NCBI GenBank assembly: GCA_022340265.1
Contig: JAJDOH010000082.1
Span: 1 to 64,000, forward strand
Direction of reading: 5' to 3'
Length of the DNA stretch: 64,000 bases
From: Deltaproteobacteria bacterium
Lineage (GTDB): Bacteria > Desulfobacterota > DSM-4660 > Desulfatiglandales > Desulfatiglandaceae
The position numbers and the translations under genes were made by a program. Positions 44,622-55,140 of this stretch are shown here, one piece after another. Every line of letters starts with the position of its first letter. Position 1 is the stretch's first letter. The notes under the pieces were generated by a model. That model saw nothing but the letters and a program-made list of their open reading frames with translations. It did no database searches and was not told the origin of the DNA.

Positions 44622-45785
44622 ATGAAAGGTACAAATTTTCTTTTTACTTCGGAGTCTGTTACCGAAGGCCATCCGGACAAAGTGGCGGATCAGATATCGG
44701 ATCATATTCTCGATGAAATTTTCAAACAGGACCCCAACTCCCGGGTGGCCTGCGAGACCCTTGTAACCACCGGCATGGCCATGATTTCAGGCGAGATTAC
44801 CACCACCGCCTATGTACACATGCCGGAGGTGGTCCGGCAGACCATCAAGGATATCGGTTACAAGAATTCCTCCATGGGATTTGACTGGGAAACCTGCGCC
44901 GTTCTTTCAACCATCGATAAGCAGTCGCCGGATATCGCCATGGGTGTTGACGGAACCGGACTTTTCAAGGAACAGGGTGCCGGCGACCAGGGACTCATGT
45001 TCGGATATGCTTGCCGGGATACGGAAGTCCTGATGCCCATGCCCATCTTTCTGGCCCATGCCCTCACGAGACGATTGGCCCATGTACGGAAATCAGGGCA
45101 GTTGCCGTGGCTCAGACCCGACGGCAAAAGCCAGGTAACCGTTGAATACGAGGAAGGAAAACCCAAGAGAATCCATACGGTGGTCATTGCGGCCCAGCAC
45201 AGTCCCGATGTGGATTATGACACAATCCGGGAATCGATTATCGAAAAAGTGATTCTGGAGGTGATTCCCGAGGGCTTGCTGGATGATGAAACCCAGTATT
45301 TTATCAATACCACCGGCCGTTTTGTGGTGGGGGGGCCTCAGGGAGACTGCGGGCTTACCGGCCGCAAAATTATTATGGATACCTATGGTGGATTCGGCTA
45401 CCACGGCGGAGGCGCTTTCTCCGGAAAAGACCCTTCCAAGGTGGACCGAAGCGCTTCTTACATGTGCCGCTATATCGCCAAAAATATTGTGGCGGCGGGA
45501 TTGGCGGAAAAATGCGAAATTCAGGTGGCTTATACCATCGGCCGTGCGGAACCGGTTTCCATTGCAGTGGGCGCCTACAGTACCGGTGTATTGCCGAGCC
45601 GTGAATTGACCGATATCGTCAAAAAGGAATTTGACCTGAGGCCGGCGGCCATTATTGAACGGTTGGACCTGTTGCGGCCCATCTATCGCAAAACATCCAA
45701 TTACGGTCATTTCGGGCGTGAACTGCCGGAGTTCACCTGGGAAAAGACGGATGTGATCAACACCCTTAAGCGCGCTGTCAAATAA
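44622..45785 (+). CDS. metK: S-adenosylmethionine synthetase
   Basis: 387 residues. [18 protein letters not shown] near 8-25, [12 protein letters not shown] near 117, [20 protein letters not shown] and [19 protein letters not shown] are the family signatures. It makes SAM from Met and ATP. ATG 44622 with AGAGGAG upstream is used; an in-frame ATG at 44601 has no ribosome site. ahcY follows after 36 bases, forming a SAM-cycle pair. The 46-base leader is too short for a SAM riboswitch. Confidence 0.97.
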   Translation: MKGTNFLFTSESVTEGHPDKVADQISDHILDEIFKQDPNSRVACETLVTTGMAMISGEITTTAYVHMPEVVRQTIKDIGYKNSSMGFDWETCAVLSTIDKQSPDIAMGVDGTGLFKEQGAGDQGLMFGYACRDTEVLMPMPIFLAHALTRRLAHVRKSGQLPWLRPDGKSQVTVEYEEGKPKRIHTVVIAAQHSPDVDYDTIRESIIEKVILEVIPEGLLDDETQYFINTTGRFVVGGPQGDCGLTGRKIIMDTYGGFGYHGGGAFSGKDPSKVDRSASYMCRYIAKNIVAAGLAEKCEIQVAYTIGRAEPVSIAVGAYSTGVLPSRELTDIVKKEFDLRPAAIIERLDLLRPIYRKTSNYGHFGRELPEFTWEKTDVINTLKRAVK

Positions 45786-47147
<1,362 letters not shown>

Positions 47148-47202
47148 TGCAATTGCGGATCTTGGATTGCGGAATTGAACGTAACCCCTAACGGAGTTTA
47201 AC

Positions 47203-48300
47203 ATGCCCGAAGATATTTTTCGCCAACTGCAGGAACAGTTGGATCAGTATTCCATTGGGTTTCCCGCTACCGAATCCGGGGTGGAAATCAAGATACTCAA
47301 AACGCTTTTTACGGAAGAAGAAGCCTGGATGTATCTGCACATGAGCCTTATGCTGGAAACGCCTGAAAGCGTGGGCAGTCGCCTGAAACTGGTTTCACAA
47401 CAGGTGGCGACCCGTCTCGACGAGATGGCCGAAAAAGGGCTTTTGTTCCGGGTGCGAAAAGGGGCGGAGGTCAAATACGGCGCAGCCCCTTTTGTGGTGG
47501 GCATATATGAGTTTCAATTGAAAACCATGGATGCCGGACTGGCCCGTCTCTTTGAGGATTATTTCGAGGAAGCCTTTACCGAGCAAGGGGCCCGGCAAGT
47601 GGTGCCCATGCGAACCATTCCCGTAAACAAGTCCATCGGTGTATCCTGGAAAGTGGCGCCTTATGAAGATGCCCGGGAAATCATAAAGTCAAAGAAGGAC
47701 CGCCTGGCCGTGGCAAACTGTATTTGCCGGGTGCAGCAGGGATTGCTGGAACAGTCCTGTGAAAAACCGCTGGAAGTCTGTTTTCTGGCAGGCTCCCATG
47801 GGGCCTATTATGTGGAGCGGGGCATGGGCCGCTGGGTCACGGAAGATGAGGCTTTGGCGATTCTGGAGAAGTGTCAAGAGGCGGGGCTTGTGCCTCAGCC
47901 CTTTAATGCGGTCAACCCGGGTGGCTTGTGCAATTGCTGCGGGGATTGTTGTGGGATGTTGCGGACGCTCAAAAAGCACCCGCGCCCCGTGGACATGGTG
48001 GTGACCAACCATTATGCGGTGGTGGACGACGATGCGTGTGTCGGGTGTGGCATCTGTTTGGATCGATGCCAGATGGATGCCATTATCATGGGAGACGAAG
48101 ATATTGCTCAGGTGGACCTGAATCGGTGCATCGGCTGCGGGTTGTGTGTGACCACCTGCGAGGCGGAAGCCATGACCCTTCAGCCCAAATCGTCTGAAGA
48201 GCGACGCGAACCGCCCGCCAAAGCACAGCTGACCCTCATGGAGCTGGCACGGAAACGAGGGAAATCACTGGTTCCCCTGGCGGTGATGAGAGGAGAATAG
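47203..48300 (+). CDS. Cysteine-rich Fe-S protein with two [4Fe-4S] ferredoxin motifs
   Basis: 365 residues. The N-terminal half (1-130) looks like a winged-helix-type region (LKTLFTEEEAWMYLHMSL, VATRLDEMAEKGLLFRVRKG). The middle has CICRVQQGLLEQSC and CNCCGDCCGML, and the end has CVGCGICLDRCQMDAI and CIGCGLCVTTCEAEAM, two classical [4Fe-4S] sites. Proteins of this build are common in sulfate reducers and related anaerobes; their role is thought to be electron transfer or redox sensing but is not established. It begins 55 bases after ahcY. Confidence 0.8.
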   Translation: MPEDIFRQLQEQLDQYSIGFPATESGVEIKILKTLFTEEEAWMYLHMSLMLETPESVGSRLKLVSQQVATRLDEMAEKGLLFRVRKGAEVKYGAAPFVVGIYEFQLKTMDAGLARLFEDYFEEAFTEQGARQVVPMRTIPVNKSIGVSWKVAPYEDAREIIKSKKDRLAVANCICRVQQGLLEQSCEKPLEVCFLAGSHGAYYVERGMGRWVTEDEALAILEKCQEAGLVPQPFNAVNPGGLCNCCGDCCGMLRTLKKHPRPVDMVVTNHYAVVDDDACVGCGICLDRCQMDAIIMGDEDIAQVDLNRCIGCGLCVTTCEAEAMTLQPKSSEERREPPAKAQLTLMELARKRGKSLVPLAVMRGE

Positions 48301-48439
48301 GAACATCGGAATCCGCCCGTCGGGTTTTACGAGGAATTGATAGAACAGCAAAAAGGCGAGCGTGGGGTACGTTGGTCAATGAGCAATGTTTTGAATCAGA
48401 AACCCGTTAAAACAAGCTGTTAAAAGAGGAAAAAATCAT

Positions 48440-48793
48440 ATGCCACCCCATACGACGCCGTCCGGCGCTGAGACCGTCATTGCATCCATCCAAAATCAGA
48501 CCGATCCTTCGCAGCGCATCGATATCAAATATCTACAAAAAGACCATATCTTTGTTACCCACGGGATCGAAGCCCAATTCGCCGAGAAAGAGATCTCGAT
48601 TCCAGGTCATCTGGTGGTTATGGATTTCCAACTCATGGGGGCCATCGTCAGTGAAATCCTTGAAAAGCTTTCCATGGCGCGAGAGGGGGATACCACCTTT
48701 GCCTATGCCTCCCGGCTTCAAGTCATGGAAAAAGTCTACACCCTGGAGGACGGAGGGGAATACATGCTGCTCAAAGAGTTAACGGCACCATGA
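48440..48793 (+). CDS. Hypothetical protein, 117 residues
   Basis: I do not recognise a family. The product is soluble-looking, with a Thr/Pro-rich start, KYLQKDHIFVTHGIEAQFAEK, IPGHLVVMDFQLMGAIVSEI, and a C-terminal VMEKVYTLEDGGEYMLLKEL. AGAGGAAAAAA precedes ATG 48440. It follows the Fe-S gene by 139 bases and precedes the hydrolase gene by 15, so it probably shares a transcript with the hydrolase. Confidence 0.65.
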   Translation: MPPHTTPSGAETVIASIQNQTDPSQRIDIKYLQKDHIFVTHGIEAQFAEKEISIPGHLVVMDFQLMGAIVSEILEKLSMAREGDTTFAYASRLQVMEKVYTLEDGGEYMLLKELTAP

Positions 48794-48808
48794 CGGGGGG
48801 AAGCGTTC

Positions 48809-49423
48809 GTGGCGGAAGAACGTGTTTTTTTTGAATCAGGGGATTTAAAGCTGGAAGGCCTTCTGAACCGGGGTCCGGGCGATGCGGGGGTGGTCATCAC
48901 CCACCCTCACCCACAGTATGGCGGGTCCATGCACAACAACGTGGTGGAATCCCTTGTTAAGGCGTATAAAAAGGCGGACTTTACCACCCTCCGATTTAAC
49001 TTCAGGGGCGTGGGAAGAAGCGTCGGCCATTATGGTGAAGGGGTTGGAGAACAGGTCGATGTTCAAGGTGCCGCGGCATATCTCGAAGGCTTGGGCCTGA
49101 CTGCCATTCACCTTGTGGGATACTCCTTTGGCGCCTGGGTGAATGCGCAGGCCATCGGTAAACTGGACACTGTGGAGCGAATGATCATGGTATCGCCGCC
49201 GGTGAATTTCATGGATTTCTCCTTTCTGGATGATACACCGCAGCTGCAACTCATCATTACCGGCGCTCAAGATGATATCGCCCCTCCGGACATGATTCAA
49301 AAGATGCTACCCGGATGGAATGAGAATGCGACGCTTCGCATCGTTCAAGGGGCCGACCATTTCTACGGGGGAAAGACCGGAGAAATCGAGTCCATCATCG
49401 AAGCGTTTTTAAAACAATCCTGA
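48809..49423 (+). CDS. Alpha/beta hydrolase
   Basis: 204 residues of the short dienelactone-hydrolase/COG2945 type. It has ITHPHPQYGGSMHNNVV near 30-46, LRFNFRGVGRSVG near 62, nucleophile elbow GYSFGAW (Ser near 108), VSPPVNF, an acid residue probably in GAQDDIAPP, and the catalytic His in GADHFYGG. Substrate unknown. The start GTG 48809 follows GGGGGAAG. It is 20 bases before the manA start. Confidence 0.82.
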   Translation: MAEERVFFESGDLKLEGLLNRGPGDAGVVITHPHPQYGGSMHNNVVESLVKAYKKADFTTLRFNFRGVGRSVGHYGEGVGEQVDVQGAAAYLEGLGLTAIHLVGYSFGAWVNAQAIGKLDTVERMIMVSPPVNFMDFSFLDDTPQLQLIITGAQDDIAPPDMIQKMLPGWNENATLRIVQGADHFYGGKTGEIESIIEAFLKQS

Positions 49424-49443
49424 CCAAGTCAGCGACTCATATT

Positions 49444-50667
49444 GTGGAACCCACCTTGCAACAGATCGGTATCCTGAGAAATCCGGTACAGAAATATGCC
49501 TGGGGCTCCAGAACCTTCCTCCAATCCTTTTTAGGCATGCCGGAGCCCTGGCGGGAACCCGCAGCCGAACTGTGGATGGGGGGCCACCCCAAGGCGCCGT
49601 CAAAGGTTCGGGTGAACGGGGAATGGCGATCCCTCATTGACGTGATCCATGCAGATCCCTCATCGGTCCTGGGAAAAGAGGCGGCTGGACGGTTTGCAAA
49701 TGAGCTGCCCTTTCTGTTGAAGGTGCTTGCGGTTGAGCGCCCCCTGTCCATTCAGGTTCATCCCCACCGGGAGCAGGCAAGCGCCGGGTACGATCGTGAA
49801 AACCGGCTCAATATTCCCCTGGATGCCCCCAACCGGAACTACAGGGATGCGAATTGCAAGCCCGAGTGCCTTTGTGCCGTGAGCCGGTTTGAGGCCATGA
49901 AAGGCTTCCGTGCGCCAAAAGATATTTTGAAATTGATGGATCGGGTCTTTGCCTCATATTCATTGCCGGAGTTGGATTTATTGCGGGGGGAGCCCAACGA
50001 CGAAGGGTTGAAGCGATTTTTTACGGGTCTTGTGACCATGGAATCTGATCGACGTATGCGGATGATCGGGGAAGCGGTAAAAGGTGGGGAGCGCGTTATT
50101 GATGATGATCGCGCCTATTACTGGGTCCGGGCGTTGAACCGCGAATATCCGGGGGATGTGGGCGTGTTATCGCCCCTTTTTCTGAACCTTCTGGATCTTT
50201 CTCCCGGCGAAGCCATCTATGTCCCGGCAGGTGAACTGCACGCCTATCTTTCAGGGGTGGCCATGGAAATCATGGCCAGTTCGGATAATGTGCTGAGAGG
50301 AGGACTGACCCATAAACATGTGGACATTTCCGAACTGTTAAAAAACGTCCATTTCACCGCCGCTGCCGCCGAAAAGCTGCGACCCTTTCCTGACGACAAT
50401 TTCGAACGGATCTATGAGACCCCTGCCCATGAGTTTCGCCTGTCAAGGATTGTCCTGAAAGATCAAGAGACTTTCAAAAGTGAAATGAAAAGAAGTGTTG
50501 AAATTTTGCTCTGCATGAAAGGAAAGGGTGTGATCAAGGAGTTAAAAAGCGGCCGAACCCTGCCTTTAGAAAAGGGTGTTTCGGTTATTGTTCCTTCGGC
50601 GGTTCCTCGGTATGCTGTTTCAGGCAGCGTCACCCTGTACAAAGGAACCGTGGGAACGATACCTTGA
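49444..50667 (+). CDS. manA: Mannose-6-phosphate isomerase, type I
   Basis: 407 residues of the cupin-fold type I phosphomannose isomerase. It has NPVQKYAWGS near 14-23, ELWMGGHPKAPS, LPFLLKVLAVERPLSIQVHP (zinc Gln and His), KPECLCAVSRFEAMKGFR, and the late YVPAGELHAYLSG and SSDNVLRGGLTHKHVD. It interconverts mannose 6-phosphate and fructose 6-phosphate for GDP-mannose and surface sugars. The start is GTG 49444. It converges on degP, with a terminator between. Confidence 0.94.
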   Translation: MEPTLQQIGILRNPVQKYAWGSRTFLQSFLGMPEPWREPAAELWMGGHPKAPSKVRVNGEWRSLIDVIHADPSSVLGKEAAGRFANELPFLLKVLAVERPLSIQVHPHREQASAGYDRENRLNIPLDAPNRNYRDANCKPECLCAVSRFEAMKGFRAPKDILKLMDRVFASYSLPELDLLRGEPNDEGLKRFFTGLVTMESDRRMRMIGEAVKGGERVIDDDRAYYWVRALNREYPGDVGVLSPLFLNLLDLSPGEAIYVPAGELHAYLSGVAMEIMASSDNVLRGGLTHKHVDISELLKNVHFTAAAAEKLRPFPDDNFERIYETPAHEFRLSRIVLKDQETFKSEMKRSVEILLCMKGKGVIKELKSGRTLPLEKGVSVIVPSAVPRYAVSGSVTLYKGTVGTIP

Positions 50668-50687
50668 GACCACGACGAAATTGACCC

Positions 50688-50722
50688 AAAAAAAGATTCA
50701 CCCTGAAAATCCAGGGTGAATC
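50688..50722 (-). terminator. Intrinsic terminator after degP
   Basis: An 11-base perfect stem, GATTCACCCTG (50695-50705) with CAGGGTGAATC (50712-50722), has a 6-base loop and is followed on the minus strand by seven T (50694-50688). On the plus strand the stem may also slow manA transcripts, but the next T-run is 14 bases away. Confidence 0.85.
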
Positions 50723-50747
50723 CGTGGTTATTGCTTTTTTGGTTCCA

Positions 50748-52223
50748 CTATTTGGTCAGCGTGATAGCCACATACCCTCTGTTGTTTCTCAAAATGTAGA
50801 GGGAGAGGGTCTCACCTTTTTTGTACTTACCAATTTCTTTCATATACTGATCCACATCCGTTACCTCATGATGGTTGATTTCCTTGATGAGGTCTCCCGG
50901 CAGTACCCCGGCTTCGTCTCCCTTGCTGTCCGGCTCCACACCGACCACCATGACGCCATTTTCAGCCTGAAGTTGGAACTGCTGAATGATTTCAGGGGTT
51001 AGATTGGATACGGCAATGCCAAAGGGGTTCTTTTGCAGCACTTCCGGACTCTGGGCGGCCATCATGGTTTCCGGCCGTTTGCCCAGTTCGATGGCGAATT
51101 CCATTTCGTCGCCATCTCGCAGTACCAGGAGCTTGGTTTTCTGGCCCACGGGGGATTCTGCGACGGTACGGCTTAATTCACGGCTGCTGTCAACTTCCTT
51201 GCCATTGACCGACAATATGATGTCCTTGTCCTTAATGCCTGCTTTCTCCGCCGGGTCACCGGGAAAGACTTTGGTAACCAGAACGCCTGCATTCCCTTTT
51301 ACGCCGTAATACGCTTTCAGTTCTTTAGTAAGGTCCTGAATGCCGACCCCCAGCCAGCCGCGGGTAACTTCTCCCTTGGCTCGCAACTGCTCGATAATCC
51401 CTTTGGCCATATTTACGGGAATGGCAAATCCGATCCCCTGGCCGCCTGCGATGATGGCGGTGTTGATGCCCACCACTTTGCCGCTCATGTCAATGAGGGG
51501 GCCGCCGCTGTTGCCCGGGTTGATGGAAGCGTCGGTTTGGATGAAGTCATCGTAGGGGCCCGAACCGATCACCCGTCCTTTGGCACTGATAATACCCACG
51601 GTGACCGTATGTTCGAGGCCAAAGGGGTTGCCGATGGCCATGACCCATTCCCCGATTTTGACATTGTCGGAGTTGCCGAATTCAATAACGGGCAAATTGC
51701 CGTCCGATTCAATTTTGATGAGGGCCAGATCCGTGTTGGGATCCCTTCCTTTCACTACCGCATCGAACTCCCTTTCGTCCTTGAGGATGACCTTGATCTT
51801 GTCGGCCCCTTCCACCACGTGGTTATTGGTGACAATGAATCCGTCATGGTCGATAATGAAACCGGAACCCAGGCTCCTCTGTTTGAATCCCTGGTTGGGC
51901 CGACCCCCGAAAAATTTTTCAAAGAAATCCCGGAAGGGGTCGTTGTTCTGAAACGGACCACCCTTGTAACGGGGGTCCATTTCAAGATGGCGTTTTCCGT
52001 TTTTTTCCGAACGGATGTTGACCACGGCCGGGCTGTATTTTTGGGCCAGTTCTGGAAAACTTTGAGGTACCCATTTAACATGGCTCTGATCAGCGTCCGT
52101 TGCGGCATGGGTAACCGGAAGAGAATAGACGGATGCTACCGCAAACAGTGTGGCCATCAAAAAAACCAGACGCAATGTCGCAGGTTTTGATCTAACTGTC
52201 ATCTTTCGTGTCGTAATTTTCAT
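50748..52223 (-). CDS. degP: Periplasmic serine protease DegP/HtrA
   Basis: 491 residues. The signal peptide is about 1-41 (LRLVFLMATLFAVASVYSL, cleaved near THAATD). The protease domain has the triad His in VTNNHVVEGA, Asp in NTDLALIKI and Ser in NPGNSGGPL. Two PDZ domains follow (about 285-375 and 395-490). It degrades and refolds damaged envelope proteins. It is 36 bases downstream of batE and ends at the terminator, so it is probably the last gene of the Bat operon. Confidence 0.94.
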   Translation of the reverse strand: MKITTRKMTVRSKPATLRLVFLMATLFAVASVYSLPVTHAATDADQSHVKWVPQSFPELAQKYSPAVVNIRSEKNGKRHLEMDPRYKGGPFQNNDPFRDFFEKFFGGRPNQGFKQRSLGSGFIIDHDGFIVTNNHVVEGADKIKVILKDEREFDAVVKGRDPNTDLALIKIESDGNLPVIEFGNSDNVKIGEWVMAIGNPFGLEHTVTVGIISAKGRVIGSGPYDDFIQTDASINPGNSGGPLIDMSGKVVGINTAIIAGGQGIGFAIPVNMAKGIIEQLRAKGEVTRGWLGVGIQDLTKELKAYYGVKGNAGVLVTKVFPGDPAEKAGIKDKDIILSVNGKEVDSSRELSRTVAESPVGQKTKLLVLRDGDEMEFAIELGKRPETMMAAQSPEVLQKNPFGIAVSNLTPEIIQQFQLQAENGVMVVGVEPDSKGDEAGVLPGDLIKEINHHEVTDVDQYMKEIGKYKKGETLSLYILRNNRGYVAITLTK

Positions 52224-52259
52224 GGTTTGCTCCTTTGCTCTTTAAATGTAGTTGATATT

Positions 52260-53108
52260 TTATGCCTCTTTGCTACCGGAAATTCCGGACAGCGAAAGAG
52301 ATTTTCGTGTCGTATGTTTACCATTTTTCGGCAGGACTGCCGTAACCGCATCTTTCCGTAGCCATCCGGACGTCCCGTTTGTCATTTTGACAAAAATATA
52401 CCCCTGGTAAGTATCGGCTAGATTAACCACTTTTCCATCTTTTACAACACCTGAGGGTTCGGCCGAATCAAACGGGGAGACTCGCAGTTGGGCATTTTTG
52501 GCCGTGACCACCCCCCGGTCCAGATTTCCGTACTGTACCGCCACGCCGGCACCGGCTCCCATAAAGACCAGAAAACAGATGTAAACCGCCATTTTAAGCA
52601 GCGGTCTTTTTAGAAGTCGCGGACGTATCCCGTTTAAAAGCATCATCAATGAAAGGGCGCAGAAAGCAATCACCGCCATCCATGTCCACCCGTTGATGCT
52701 CAGGCGGGTGAAAAGCGCTTTCCAGTAAGGTTGATCGGGGTTCGCCAACCCGAAATTTTTTCTGGCAAGTGCCAGGTTCGCCTTGATATCGGCATTTTCG
52801 GGATCCAGGTAAAGCGCCCGTTCGTAATTGAGAATGGATTTTCCGATCTCTTTCTTCATGTAATAGGCATTCCCCAGGTTATATAAAATGGAAGAGGTGT
52901 ATCCCTCCTGATCCAGGGCCGCATGGTAGTGCGAAATGGCCTGATCGTACGCACCTTTCACATAGGCCTCGTTGCCGAGGGCGAAGGAATTCCCCCCCAC
53001 GCTGTCACCGGCAGCGCAGTATTGTGTAGGACCAGACAAAACCATCATGCCCAGGGCCAGAGAAAAAATCAAGATGCGACCCATTGTATTTTTTTTGCAT
53101 ATTCGCAT
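52260..53108 (-). CDS. batE: BatE-like protein (TPR plus SH3-like domain)
   Basis: 282 residues. It has a signal peptide (about 8-32), TPR repeats (FALGNEAYVKGAYDQAISHY, SSILYNLGNAYYMKKEIG, ILNYERALYLDPENADIKAN; about 40-115), two TM helices (about 140-160 and 170-190) and a C-terminal SH3-like domain (QLRVSPFDSAEPSG, GWLRKDAVTAV). ATG 53108 is preferred because AAGGAG lies 9 bases upstream; an ATG at 53168 would overlap batD. It is part of the moxR-bat operon. Confidence 0.85.
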   Translation of the reverse strand: MRICKKNTMGRILIFSLALGMMVLSGPTQYCAAGDSVGGNSFALGNEAYVKGAYDQAISHYHAALDQEGYTSSILYNLGNAYYMKKEIGKSILNYERALYLDPENADIKANLALARKNFGLANPDQPYWKALFTRLSINGWTWMAVIAFCALSLMMLLNGIRPRLLKRPLLKMAVYICFLVFMGAGAGVAVQYGNLDRGVVTAKNAQLRVSPFDSAEPSGVVKDGKVVNLADTYQGYIFVKMTNGTSGWLRKDAVTAVLPKNGKHTTRKSLSLSGISGSKEA

Positions 53109-53148
53109 TTCATATCTCCTTGAAACTAGCGTCTCCTGCACAGCCGTG

Positions 53149-55140
53149 TTAAGATGCCGGCGGCACATGGCTCAAATCGTTTAGTTCAGAAACCACCAGA
53201 TCCCGCAATTTCCGAAGTTCCTCCGGTCCGAAAGACTGGCCCGAGTAGGCCGCGGCATCGGCTTTTTCAAATACCGTTGCCATGCCTCTGGCATTATCTC
53301 CCAGACGACTTTTAATTTCAGCCAGGGTAATACTCTGCGGGGTCTGTCCCCAGAGTTCACCCAGTCGCTCCTGTGAGGCGGTTCTGCAGGCATGGAAGAA
53401 TGCAGCGGTATCGTGGCCCGTTATGGCCCGGTCCATCCTTCTGATGGACTGGCTGACTTTTTGTTTGACCTGCTTTTTGCGAATGATTCCGGGGTCGTTT
53501 AATCGTTTTTTCTGTCTTCGGCCGAAAAAAAGACCTAAGAAAAGCGCCCCCACGGGAAAGCCCTGCGCGCCCATGAACCATGGGTTTTCCACCAGCGGTT
53601 GCAGGCTTTTGATGCTTGACCCCATGGCCACATGAATGGGCGCAAGACCCTTGTTGTCCTTTCTTCTATCCACATGATCCGGTTCCGATGCGTCCCTACT
53701 GGTTTCGGCAGCTTGCGTCCCCAGTGAAGGCTGGGCCGCTGCTGAAATCAATGTCAGGGGGATCGTTTTTGAATGGAGGGTGACATATTTTTCCTTATCC
53801 GTATCAAAATAGGAGAACGTAACCGGCGGAATGGCCTTGATGGACCGGTTCGTGGGGATGACCGCCTGCTCAAAAAACTTCTCTCCGGTGTAACCGGCGC
53901 TGTCCGAAGGTTTGAACGACGAAGACGATTTGTAGGTTTTCCAATCTTTGTCCACATCCAGCACCGGTGTGGAAACCCGGTCAAAATTGCCTGTTCCCGT
54001 GATGCGCATTTTAATACTGATGGGGTCCCCCACCATGGCTTTTTGAGGCGTTGCCGATGCGGATAATTCAAAAGTTCCCACAGCACCGCTAAAATCCCCG
54101 GGCCGGCCTAATTTGGGCAAGGGGAGCACGCGAATCTTAAGATGAGGGTTGCTCAGCTTGAATGGTTCCTCACGGATATTCTGGAAAAAGCCCTTGAAGA
54201 AATCGTCATCGAACAGGCTGTGGCCGAAAGGGCCGCGGCGGCGGGATTGCTCCGGAATACCCAATGTGACATCCAGTTCCGCTATCACCGGATGCTCTCC
54301 TTCCTTGACGGCGCTTATGGCCGTATACCAGGTGAGCACGTTATAGGGAGTCCCGTCCAGGATTTCCTGGGTCTGCGCCGGTTTGTCCCGCAATTCGCGG
54401 CAGGCAAAGGCACCGCCTTTTATGGTCGGCAATGTCCGCAACGTTGCCTGTACGCCCCGGTGGAAATAGGCCTTGATTTCCATGGGAAGGAGTTCCCCCA
54501 CATAGGCCTGTCCGGCCTTGGGAAGAACCCGCAGAAAGGCCGGTTTCCCTTCTTCCCAGCTCATCAACTGCCCCTTCGTTATGTTGGCGGCATGATAGTT
54601 CCCGGCGCTTTTTTGAGAGCCTTGGTTGTTGGAGGGAAAGGCTCCCTGTGCAGAAGGCCGGGACATGCCCTTGGCCACGCGAAGGGAGACCGGTTCAGAC
54701 TTGTGAATGTTGCCGGCGATGTTGGCTTCCACCGGTGGGATTACAAAATCCCCGGTGTGTTCCGCTTGAACCTGAAACAGATAACTGGTGGTGGCGGAAA
54801 CACGTCCGTTAATGGACTGATACTGGCTGCTTTGACCCATGGCATAAAATCGAAGTCCGTCCACAGGGGCCAGCGCCGGCGGAGCCGCATCTTCTCCCGA
54901 GACCTGAACCACCAGAATGGCTGCCTCACCCAGTGCGATATCTCCCGGTTCAATGGCGGCTGAAACGCCGCCATTTGAAGTTTTTGAGGCGTTGTTGACA
55001 CTTCCCGTGCCCCAACCCGCCTGACTGCCGCTGGAAAAGATCGCCACAGCCGCGGCAGCCAGGAAGAACAGGGTGCCGGCTATCAGGGCACGCCGCGGGG
55101 TGATGAGTTTTTCTCCCGCGTATTCCTTCAGGTTCGTCAT
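53149..55140 (-). CDS. batD: BatD oxygen-tolerance protein
   Basis: 663 residues with an N-terminal TM or signal (about 16-36), several Ig-like beta domains (IEPGDIALGEAAILVVQVSG, GTFELSASATPQKAMVGDPI), a TM near 545-562 and a cytosolic helical tail. This is the normal BatD layout. Bat proteins were named for aerotolerance in Bacteroides fragilis and are envelope-stress related. Its start overlaps the batBC stop (TAATG). Confidence 0.88.
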   Translation of the reverse strand: MTNLKEYAGEKLITPRRALIAGTLFFLAAAAVAIFSSGSQAGWGTGSVNNASKTSNGGVSAAIEPGDIALGEAAILVVQVSGEDAAPPALAPVDGLRFYAMGQSSQYQSINGRVSATTSYLFQVQAEHTGDFVIPPVEANIAGNIHKSEPVSLRVAKGMSRPSAQGAFPSNNQGSQKSAGNYHAANITKGQLMSWEEGKPAFLRVLPKAGQAYVGELLPMEIKAYFHRGVQATLRTLPTIKGGAFACRELRDKPAQTQEILDGTPYNVLTWYTAISAVKEGEHPVIAELDVTLGIPEQSRRRGPFGHSLFDDDFFKGFFQNIREEPFKLSNPHLKIRVLPLPKLGRPGDFSGAVGTFELSASATPQKAMVGDPISIKMRITGTGNFDRVSTPVLDVDKDWKTYKSSSSFKPSDSAGYTGEKFFEQAVIPTNRSIKAIPPVTFSYFDTDKEKYVTLHSKTIPLTLISAAAQPSLGTQAAETSRDASEPDHVDRRKDNKGLAPIHVAMGSSIKSLQPLVENPWFMGAQGFPVGALFLGLFFGRRQKKRLNDPGIIRKKQVKQKVSQSIRRMDRAITGHDTAAFFHACRTASQERLGELWGQTPQSITLAEIKSRLGDNARGMATVFEKADAAAYSGQSFGPEELRKLRDLVVSELNDLSHVPPAS

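Noticed and set aside
54142-54963. Plus-strand open frame of 273 codons
   Set aside because: Antisense to batD; the batD product matches its family in length and domains.
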